6,161 nucleotides of DNA from Dehalococcoidia bacterium UBA6627 (GTDB taxonomy: Bacteria; Chloroflexota; Dehalococcoidia; UBA2979), in assembly GCA_002455955.1 (NCBI GenBank), contig DKLZ01000066.1, positions 1 through 6,161 of the forward strand. The letters run 5' to 3'. Shown here piece by piece: positions 1 through 5,297 of this stretch. How positions within the stretch are numbered: the stretch's first letter is position 1; every line of letters starts with the position of its first letter. Below the pieces are notes generated by a model that worked only from the letters and a program-made list of their open reading frames with translations, was not told the origin of the DNA and ran no database searches. Position numbers and translations under genes: made by a program.

Positions 1-1
1 G

Positions 2-64
2 GACGCGAACGTTCAATTCCTGACGGTCATGGCAACTAAAATGCCTTACATCGGGCGAGGATGA
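2..64 (+). CDS. Possible C-terminal end of an upstream gene (partial)
   Basis: Reading from base 2, an open frame enters from the left edge and ends at TGA 62-64, giving about 20 residues that end in ATKMPYIGRG. The mix of hydrophobic and polar residues resembles a real protein tail, and a stop 46 nt before the next start would fit an operon. A second plus frame also enters from the edge and stops at 37-39 (tail ending PDGHGN), so the choice of frame is uncertain. The fragment is too short to assign a family. The preceding sequence would settle it. Confidence 0.3.
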   Translation, partial: DANVQFLTVMATKMPYIGRG

Positions 65-110
65 GCGCGCCACGAATTGAATTCCTTTTGCTAACAAACA
101 GCATGACCGT
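12..110 (+). promoter_or_regulatory. Interleaved inverted repeats in the leader of the GH88/105 gene
   Basis: Two perfect complementary pairs are visible. TTCAATTC (12-19) matches GAATTGAA (74-81), and ACGGTCATG (23-31) matches CATGACCGT (102-110). The order is arm 1, arm 2, partner 1, partner 2, which is the topology of an RNA pseudoknot rather than nested hairpins. The last arm ends at the base before the ATG at 111. No clear Shine-Dalgarno is seen before that ATG, so folding could affect translation. The alternative is that these are protein-binding half-sites or chance matches. The hexamer ATGACC also occurs twice, at 103-108 and 111-116. Confidence 0.3.
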
Positions 111-1115
111 ATGACCAAGGAACACATCATTAACTCCAGAACGCCCATCGATGTTGCTCGACTACTCTCCACCAGATATGGATACACATTAGACCCTCTG
201 AACTATGTTCGCGGTGTGGCGATGAGCGGAAGAATTCGCCTTTACCAGCTCACCGGTGAAGATGATCCGGCACCGTCGATCGAACAAGCAGTCGAACCAT
301 TTATCAGCAATGACAGAGTTGACTTCCAAGATATGGATGGTGCAGTCCGATCCGGATACATATGGGCGAACGAATTATCTGACGTCACCGGCAACACGAC
401 ATACAACCGCCTGTTGGAACAACTGGCCGCACCATACATGCACACACAATCCACTGGGGTACCGGTTGGAGTAGATCCAGACTATCGAGTTGAAGACATC
501 TTTTTCGTAGGAGCGATGCTGGGCCGTGCATACGCAGTTTCACATGATGAACGACAATCCGAAGCACTCACCGCGTTTCTAAAACACGTCGAACCTCAAC
601 CGGATACCGGGCTCTGGTGGCACTGCCACTCATCACCTTTCTACTGGGGACGCGGTAATGCTTTCGCAGCACTTGGCTTCGCGGAAGCACTCTCGTATCT
701 CCCTGACGGGAATTCAGCCTATGAAGAGCTCACACATAAACACCGTGAACACCTTAAAGCATTGATCAAGTATCAAGATCAGTCAGGCGCCTGGCGACAG
801 GTAATCAATCGACCGGATTCGTATCTCGAAATAACCACCACAGCAATTCTCGGTTACGTGCTGATGCGTGGCATCAACGGTGGGTGGCTCTCACACGATT
901 TTGAGTCAGTCGCCATGCAAGCATGGCAGGCGGTCGACGAACGTATCGATAGCACGGCCATGCTGCGCGATGCCTGCCCCAATACCGGACCGCTACCAGC
1001 ACTCGAGGATTATCTCAATCGCACACCGATCAGTGGACATGACGATCGGGCAGGCTCTATGTCCATGTGGTTCGCAGTTGAATATGCGATATATCTCGAT
1101 ACGAAGAACAATTAG
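111..1115 (+). CDS. Glycoside hydrolase family 88/105-like protein (unsaturated uronyl hydrolase type)
   Basis: The 334-residue protein looks like an (alpha/alpha)6-barrel enzyme of the GH88/GH105 group, which hydrates and cleaves unsaturated uronyl residues left at oligosaccharide ends by polysaccharide lyases. Family-like stretches in order are VEDIFFVGAMLGRA (128-140, with Asp129 the likely catalytic acid), TGLWWH (166-171), WGRGN (179-183), GAWRQVINRPDSYLE (226-240) and HDDRAGSMSMWFAVE (310-324). There is no signal peptide, so it should act in the cytoplasm on imported oligosaccharides. The length is slightly below the usual 350-380, and the loop between the GLWWH and WGRGN motifs is short. 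The family's usual N-G-W after WGRG is N-A-F here. The frame has a stop at 78-80 and ATG 111 is the first start after it, though no strong ribosome binding site precedes it. The MBL gene follows 36 nt downstream, suggesting cotranscription. The family call is good; the substrate is unknown. Confidence 0.82.
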   Translation: MTKEHIINSRTPIDVARLLSTRYGYTLDPLNYVRGVAMSGRIRLYQLTGEDDPAPSIEQAVEPFISNDRVDFQDMDGAVRSGYIWANELSDVTGNTTYNRLLEQLAAPYMHTQSTGVPVGVDPDYRVEDIFFVGAMLGRAYAVSHDERQSEALTAFLKHVEPQPDTGLWWHCHSSPFYWGRGNAFAALGFAEALSYLPDGNSAYEELTHKHREHLKALIKYQDQSGAWRQVINRPDSYLEITTTAILGYVLMRGINGGWLSHDFESVAMQAWQAVDERIDSTAMLRDACPNTGPLPALEDYLNRTPISGHDDRAGSMSMWFAVEYAIYLDTKNN

Positions 1116-1141
1116 AACCAAGATGTTTGTTGTCACGCAGA

Positions 1142-1147
1142 GAGGTG
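1142..1147 (+). promoter_or_regulatory. Ribosome binding site of the first MBL gene
   Basis: GAGGTG lies 4 nt before ATG 1152 and is a strong Shine-Dalgarno match. It supports that start and independent initiation within a probable two-gene transcript. Confidence 0.7.
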
Positions 1148-1151
1148 CGTT

Positions 1152-2015
1152 ATGAGCCGTTTTGAAAAGCGAACTATCGGAGACGCCACGTTAATCGCTC
1201 TGCAGGATAGCTGGGCGACGTTACCACCAACTGCATTCTTTGGTGCCGTCGAGGAGGCCGCGTGGGATCCCTATCGAGATTTACTCGAAGACGACGGCAA
1301 GATGGTTCTTAACATTGGATCATGGCTGGTCCGCAGCAAGGGGCAGACGATACTCGTAGATACCGGGATCGGCGGACGGCCAGTACAGATGCCTCTTCAC
1401 GATCCTCCGGCATTACCTTCTGTTATGCGGGCTGCGGGGGTCGAACCAGAAGAAATCGATGTTGTTTTATTCAGCCACCTGCACTACGACCACACCGGTT
1501 GGAATACTACCGAACAGGAAGGTGTTAATAAGCCATTGTTTCCGAACGCTCGGCACCTCGTCCAGGAGAGTGAATGGCAACACTGGACAAACACAGCGAA
1601 AAGCCGGCAAGCAGCGCGTTACGACGACGTGCTCGCTCCGCTCGAACAGGCGAATTTACTCGACTTGATCGACGGAGAACATGACATCACGTCAGAACTG
1701 GTCGGGATACCAACACCAGGTCATACACCTGGACATATGTCATTCGTGCTCGGAACGGGAAATGAGCGTGTCTACATCCTTGGTGACGCTGCACATCACG
1801 CCGTACAGATCACCGAGCCAACATGGTCACCAAATGCCGATGTCGATCCAGTTCTGTCGGCAGAAACACGAGCAGCGCTCTTCGAACGTATCGCGAACGA
1901 GGATGCGCTCATCGCTAGTGGCCATTTCACTTTTCCAGGGCTGGGTCGCGCACGACGAAACGGCTCCAAATTGCAATTCGAAACGATCGCATCCGATGGC
2001 TCAACAGCATCTTAA
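1152..2015 (+). CDS. MBL-fold metallo-hydrolase, lactonase-like
   Basis: The 287-residue protein is a complete metallo-beta-lactamase-fold hydrolase. The metal-binding motif HLHYDH is at 109-114 (His109, His111, Asp113, His114). TPGHTPGH (188-195) supplies His191, GDAAHH supplies Asp212 and SGHF supplies His258. This is the full dinuclear zinc set found in N-acyl-homoserine lactonase-type enzymes, although that subgroup also acts on other lactones and esters. The strand ending TILVDTGIGG (66-75) is also typical of the fold. No signal peptide is present, so it is cytoplasmic. It follows the GH88/105-like gene closely, which makes a sugar-lactone or related ester a reasonable substrate guess, but nothing in the sequence fixes it. 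Quorum quenching cannot be claimed from the motif alone. The 3' end converges on the aldolase gene. Confidence 0.88.
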   Translation: MSRFEKRTIGDATLIALQDSWATLPPTAFFGAVEEAAWDPYRDLLEDDGKMVLNIGSWLVRSKGQTILVDTGIGGRPVQMPLHDPPALPSVMRAAGVEPEEIDVVLFSHLHYDHTGWNTTEQEGVNKPLFPNARHLVQESEWQHWTNTAKSRQAARYDDVLAPLEQANLLDLIDGEHDITSELVGIPTPGHTPGHMSFVLGTGNERVYILGDAAHHAVQITEPTWSPNADVDPVLSAETRAALFERIANEDALIASGHFTFPGLGRARRNGSKLQFETIASDGSTAS

Positions 2016-2023
2016 GACCAGCC

Positions 2024-2047
2024 GGAACTGACCTATTAATCAGTTCC
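2024..2047. terminator. Hairpin between convergent genes, candidate bidirectional terminator
   Basis: GGAACTGA (2024-2031) and TCAGTTCC (2040-2047) form a perfect 8-bp stem with an 8-nt AT-rich loop. It lies between the convergent MBL and aldolase genes, and the right arm includes the aldolase stop codon (2040-2042). Neither strand has a clear T-run after the stem, so it is not a textbook intrinsic terminator; it may instead protect 3' ends or block antisense transcription. Confidence 0.45.
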
Positions 2048-2789
2048 TAAGACTTTGAAGGCCGTTCTCGATGCCTTCTATTGCCCACTGATTCCATGGC
2101 AGGGTAAAAAATCTGAATCCCATCTCCACGAAATCAGCAGGGTCCAGGCCCGGTGGAATGAAATACATACCAGGCACTACCCCGGCAGCTTTACAAGATT
2201 CAGCGATCGTAGCTAACGCACTTTGATACTTATCACTGGAGTAATCCAAGGTAACGTCAAGATTAATCGACAGGTCAGATGGACCAACTAATAAGACATC
2301 GACGCCAGGAACACCCACGATCTCATCAATATTATTCATTGATTCGACAGTCTCTATCATCGGGATGATCAGTAGCTGTTCATTGACGGCATCCATGTAC
2401 TCTCGATAGCTGTTGAATTCTCCCCATTCGCCTCGCATCCCGGCTGAACTTCTCACACCATCAAACGGGTACTTGCACCACTGCACCATATTCGAGGCTT
2501 CTTCTTTCGTATTCACCATCGGCACGATGATGCCTTTCGCACCGATATCGAGGGCGTAACAAATCTGGTCTGCCCGGTTTTCACCGACTCGAATAATCGG
2601 AACCGTTTGTGTTCCAGACATTGCCGCTACTAGAGGTTTCAGTTCCTTGATTTCGACCGGCGAATGTTGGGTATCGAACAGAAGGAAGTCATACCCGGAT
2701 CCAGCGAGGAACGCGGCATCATCACCAACGGACGCCGTCGTTCCGATCGCAGGCCTACCTGAGTTCAATACATCTTTGACATGGTTCAT
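2040..2789 (-). CDS. HpcH/HpaI family aldolase
   Basis: The 249-residue protein is a class II (metal-dependent) aldolase of the HpcH/HpaI family, whose members cleave 2-keto acids such as 4-hydroxy-2-oxoheptanedioate or 2-keto-3-deoxyglucarate to pyruvate and an aldehyde. Recalled active-site positions of E. coli HpaI (Asp42, His45, Arg70, Glu149, Asp175) all fall at a constant offset of three: Asp39, His42, Arg67, Glu146 (MIET) and Asp172 (GPSDLS). GAKGIIVPMV (83-92) is another family hallmark. The usual D-x-E-H is D-T-Q-H here, a change seen in part of the family, and GVRSSAG (111-117) replaces the common GxRGxG. The C-terminal region reads TLPWNQWA, where the usual G-S-D is absent. No signal peptide is present. 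The ATG has only a weak GGA about 8 nt upstream. The gene is divergent from the molybdenum enzyme and convergent with the MBL gene. The family is secure; the substrate is not. Confidence 0.9.
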   Translation of the reverse strand: MNHVKDVLNSGRPAIGTTASVGDDAAFLAGSGYDFLLFDTQHSPVEIKELKPLVAAMSGTQTVPIIRVGENRADQICYALDIGAKGIIVPMVNTKEEASNMVQWCKYPFDGVRSSAGMRGEWGEFNSYREYMDAVNEQLLIIPMIETVESMNNIDEIVGVPGVDVLLVGPSDLSINLDVTLDYSSDKYQSALATIAESCKAAGVVPGMYFIPPGLDPADFVEMGFRFFTLPWNQWAIEGIENGLQSLRN

Positions 2790-3072
2790 ATATGCACATC
2801 CAATATTTTTATTGAGTTCGATTTACTTGTCACCAGCGGCCACAAATGACCAACAACAGCCTTGGCAATCTGGACAAGAAAGCCAACACTGACCGAGCCT
2901 TCAGAACCGTTCAGCGTTGAAAGGGAACTCTAGCACAAAGCCTCGGAGATAGAGCAATGTCATCGCATCTGACCACGACATACACTCAATCGATTACTTC
3001 GGGGTACCTAGGCAAATTACGTTCAAACCGCATATTCGACCAATTGAAGTGCCAACGTGACTGGAGGCGTTT
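2790..3072. other. Divergent intergenic region, presumed promoters
   Basis: This is most of the 330-bp gap between the divergent aldolase and molybdenum-enzyme genes, so promoters for both are expected here. I found no -35/-10 pair with acceptable spacing that I would defend. An AT-rich patch (2801-2812) lies just upstream of the aldolase start and could contribute a -10 element on the minus strand. A short inverted repeat, TTGGC (2862-2866) with GCCAA (2882-2886), could be an operator but is short enough to be chance. Open frames crossing this region show no recognisable protein. Confidence 0.4.
3063..3067 (+). promoter_or_regulatory. Shine-Dalgarno of the 16-codon upstream ORF
   Basis: A perfect GGAGG sits 5 nt before ATG 3073. 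It is the strongest ribosome binding site in this leader, stronger than the AGAAGGGA (3102-3109) that lies 10 nt before the ATG of the following gene. Confidence 0.5.
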
Positions 3073-3123
3073 ATGCTACTGCGGATTGAGAGCTACTTGG
3101 CAGAAGGGACATTAGTGATATGA
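3073..3123 (+). CDS. Small upstream ORF (16 codons) overlapping the molybdenum-enzyme start
   Basis: ATG 3073 opens a frame encoding MLLRIESYLAEGTLVI and stops at TGA 3121-3123. The stop overlaps the next gene's ATG (3120-3122) in the four-base pattern ATGA, the classic arrangement for translational coupling. The perfect GGAGG 5 nt upstream makes initiation plausible. The peptide has no run of a regulatory amino acid and no recognisable family. It may be a coupling leader that loads ribosomes onto the downstream gene, or a chance frame behind a Shine-Dalgarno. It cannot be an N-terminal extension of that gene because the frames differ. Confidence 0.4.
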   Translation: MLLRIESYLAEGTLVI

Positions 3124-4382
3124 GCCGACACGAGATCGAGGGCGATTGGATCATGGGTTGGCCAGATCGACGACGAGCAGTCGCGATCGAACGTAAGAAT
3201 GAACAGGGCGGCGTCATCAACCAACGCAGCCCATGGGCCGATCTGCAAGGCTTAATCACACCTACCGACTTGCGCTATGTAGTCGCGCAGTTAGAGATGC
3301 CCGACCCCGTACACCCCGACGACTGGTCACTCACGATCGAAGGAAACGTGGCCAACGAAATGACGTTCACGTACGACCAAATACGTCAATTTCCCGCCCG
3401 CACGGTCCGTATGGTGCACGAATGCTCGGGGACCGATGCCGACTTCTTCGATTTTCTCCGTGACGGTGGTGAACGGCCGAGTCAGTTCGATCTTGAGCAA
3501 CTGCACACTGGCCAAACCAGTGCCGGAGAGTGGACTGGAGTTCCTCTGCGCACGATTCTCGAAGCAGCGGAGATCGACCACAGTACCGTCTCAATCTTAG
3601 GTCAGGGTTTCGACCACGGGATTCCCGGAGAAGGTAGTCGCCGTACCTACGAACTCATGAAGGAACGGCTCACACCGGAACAGCTCACTGAATACGAGAA
3701 GATGCGCTCGCAGCCAGGCGTCGGCACGACGCACGGTGCGTCTTACATCCCAAGTGAAGAGATCAATTACGAAAAAGCTCTGCCCATTGAAAAAGCGATG
3801 GATGAAGACACCATCCTGGCCTGGGCGCTCAACGGCGAGTATCTGCGTCACGTACACGGAGCGCCGCTACGACTAATCGTCCCCGGCTGGTCCGGAAATT
3901 GGTCAGTGAAGTGGCTGCAACGACTCGCAGTCTTCGATCACATGCCACAGCCCTGGTACCAGACAGAGTACTTCTACTATGCAGACACCCCTGAAAACCC
4001 CGAAGACCGGGAGATGCTTACGACAATGGGGGTGCGTGCCATCATCACCGATCCGCAAGATCGCACACGTGATCAGGAACTACCACTTGAAGCAGGCCAA
4101 AACACAATTCGAGGCCTTGCCTGGAGCGGAATGGGGCGAATCGAAAAGGTTGAGATCAGTGTCGATAATGGCGAAAGCTGGAAAGAGGCATTCATAGAAG
4201 ACCCGAGGGAACGATGGCTTTGGGTGCGTTGGTCTTACGATTGGGATGCTGCACCGGGGACTCACATCGTGATGGCACGAGCGTTTGACGAAGCCGGTCG
4301 CACGAGTGGCGCTGTACCCTGGAATTTCCTCCGCAAAAACTTCGATGGCGTCGTTCCCGTGGAAGTGTTGGTTGAGGGATAA
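3120..4382 (+). CDS. Sulfite-oxidase-fold molybdopterin-dependent oxidoreductase
   Basis: The 420-residue protein has the molybdopterin-binding domain (about 45-275) and C-terminal Mo-co dimerisation domain (about 300-405) of the sulfite oxidase/SoxC group. Cys102 in HECSG is the expected Mo ligand. Other hallmarks are EWTGVPLRTIL (137-147), HGAPLRLIVPGW (246-257) and SVKWLQRL (262-269); the dimerisation domain shows ISVDNGESW (346-354) and WNFL (401-404). The residues after CSG are TDAD, where sulfite-oxidising members usually have Asn and Arg, and about 50 extra residues (168-216) sit before the LPIEKAM stretch. No Tat signal, haem domain or cytochrome motif is present, so it appears cytoplasmic with an unidentified electron partner. 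An in-frame stop at 3087-3089 limits the start to ATG 3120 or ATG 3153; 3120 is preferred for its AGAAGGGA and ATGA overlap, but MGWPDRRR from 3153 resembles family N-termini. Substrate is unknown; sulfite is not assured. Confidence 0.88.
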   Translation: MSRHEIEGDWIMGWPDRRRAVAIERKNEQGGVINQRSPWADLQGLITPTDLRYVVAQLEMPDPVHPDDWSLTIEGNVANEMTFTYDQIRQFPARTVRMVHECSGTDADFFDFLRDGGERPSQFDLEQLHTGQTSAGEWTGVPLRTILEAAEIDHSTVSILGQGFDHGIPGEGSRRTYELMKERLTPEQLTEYEKMRSQPGVGTTHGASYIPSEEINYEKALPIEKAMDEDTILAWALNGEYLRHVHGAPLRLIVPGWSGNWSVKWLQRLAVFDHMPQPWYQTEYFYYADTPENPEDREMLTTMGVRAIITDPQDRTRDQELPLEAGQNTIRGLAWSGMGRIEKVEISVDNGESWKEAFIEDPRERWLWVRWSYDWDAAPGTHIVMARAFDEAGRTSGAVPWNFLRKNFDGVVPVEVLVEG

Positions 4383-4450
4383 TCAGTAACGACTCGTTGA
4401 CTCCTGTCCGCTGGTCAGGTTCATGGCCGACGGTCCTGGAGCCTCTGGCA

Positions 4451-4468
4451 AGCGCATCACACTGCGCT
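4451..4468. other. Small hairpin between the molybdenum-enzyme and YceI genes
   Basis: AGCGCA (4451-4456) and TGCGCT (4463-4468) form a perfect 6-bp stem with a 6-nt loop in the 128-nt gap between the two genes. No T-run follows, so it is a weak terminator at best. It could be a processing or attenuation element if the genes are cotranscribed. Nothing else clear is seen in this gap. Confidence 0.25.
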
Positions 4469-4499
4469 GCAACCTGCTACTCAAGGTAAATCAGCCCTT

Positions 4500-4504
4500 G
4501 GAGG
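4500..4504 (+). promoter_or_regulatory. Ribosome binding site deciding the TTG start of the YceI gene
   Basis: GGAGG lies 6 nt before TTG 4511. An in-frame stop at 4487-4489 rules out earlier starts, and the next ATG (4550) would cut into the membrane segment, so TTG 4511 is the best start. Confidence 0.75.
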
Positions 4505-4510
4505 AACACC

Positions 4511-5260
4511 TTGCCGAACTCTCGTATTATCGGTGCAGTCATCGCCGGTATGGTCTTGGTAGTACTGGCTGCCGGCTGGTATCTCTTCTTCCGCAACGAT
4601 GCACCGCCTCCCGTCGACCTTGAAACAGCTGTTGCCTCAGTCGCAAGTCCCACCGCAACAGTTGAACCAACCCAGATACGAACCTCCACCGCCACCGCTG
4701 CAGCCACTCAGATACCTGCCAACGCATACGGTGAAACGTGGGTCGTGTCTTCGACTGGAGACACCTTCGCCGGCTACCGCATTGAGGAACAATTGGTTTC
4801 CATCGGCACGAATATCGCTGTGGGCCGCACCAGCGACGTCACCGGTTCACTCGAGTTCGACGGGGAGAACATCACAGCGGTTGAGATCGAGGTGGATCTC
4901 ACCACCCTTAAGAGTGATGACTCTCGACGAGACAACCAACTCGGTCGACGAGGCCTTCAGACCCGTACATTCCCGACAGCGACCTTCATACTCACCGCCC
5001 CGATTCCCATTGGTGAAGTTCCACAGGAAGGAGTCCTCGTTTCAGCAACGGCAACAGGCGAACTCACATTTCACGGAGTCACACAAGAAGTTGCTATCGA
5101 TCTTGAAGGGCAACTCATCAACGGACTGGTAGTTATCGTTGGATCGACTCCAATTTCCCTGCCCGATTACGACATCGAGCCACCAGTCGGCCGATCTGTA
5201 CTCTCGGTCAGCGAAGACGGTACGCTCGAATTCCAGGTTATTTTTGAACCCGCGGACTGA
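4511..5260 (+). CDS. Membrane-anchored YceI-domain protein
   Basis: The 249-residue protein has a single N-terminal hydrophobic segment (about 6-27) after a short Arg-containing head, then a Pro/Thr/Ala-rich linker (31-70), then a YceI domain (about 73-249). YceI domains are lipocalin-like barrels that bind isoprenoid-type lipids outside the cytoplasm. Family features are the LKSDDSRRDNQLG stretch (133-145), FPTATF (154-159), GELTFHGVTQEV (183-194) and the closing GTLEFQVIFE (237-246). No Ala-x-Ala or lipobox cleavage site is evident after the hydrophobic stretch, so it is probably an uncleaved anchor with the barrel outside the membrane. It begins at TTG behind a strong GGAGG. It lies 128 nt after the molybdenum enzyme and may share its transcript. 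The bound ligand is unknown. A longer open frame inside it (4599-5132) is a shadow. Confidence 0.88.
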   Translation: MPNSRIIGAVIAGMVLVVLAAGWYLFFRNDAPPPVDLETAVASVASPTATVEPTQIRTSTATAAATQIPANAYGETWVVSSTGDTFAGYRIEEQLVSIGTNIAVGRTSDVTGSLEFDGENITAVEIEVDLTTLKSDDSRRDNQLGRRGLQTRTFPTATFILTAPIPIGEVPQEGVLVSATATGELTFHGVTQEVAIDLEGQLINGLVVIVGSTPISLPDYDIEPPVGRSVLSVSEDGTLEFQVIFEPAD

Positions 5261-5297
5261 CGCCTTTTCGGCAGTCGATATGACGCAGTAGTGCTAT

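Noticed and set aside
103..114. A three-codon frame (Met-Thr-Val-stop) overlapping the first gene's start
   Set aside because: It is too short to judge and follows from the repeated ATGACC hexamer.
1123..1155. A 10-codon frame ending in ATGA at the MBL start
   Set aside because: It has no Shine-Dalgarno, while the MBL gene itself has a strong one; the ATGA overlap is explained by the gene beginning ATGAGC.
1152..2015. Calling the first MBL protein a quorum-quenching AHL lactonase
   Set aside because: The metal ligands match that subgroup, but many members act on other substrates and the neighbours suggest sugar metabolism.
2647..2892. An 81-codon plus-strand frame crossing the aldolase start
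   Set aside because: Its first half is antisense to the aldolase and the remainder has no protein-like features; it is more likely a by-product of the promoter region.
3044..3077. TTGAAG and TATGCT as a promoter for the molybdenum-enzyme gene
   Set aside because: The spacing is 22 nt, too long for a sigma-70 type promoter, and the -10 would overlap the small ORF start.
4599..5132. A 177-codon open frame on the plus strand
   Set aside because: It lies entirely inside the YceI gene in another frame, is rich in Pro/Ser/Arg as shadows are, and shows no family motif.
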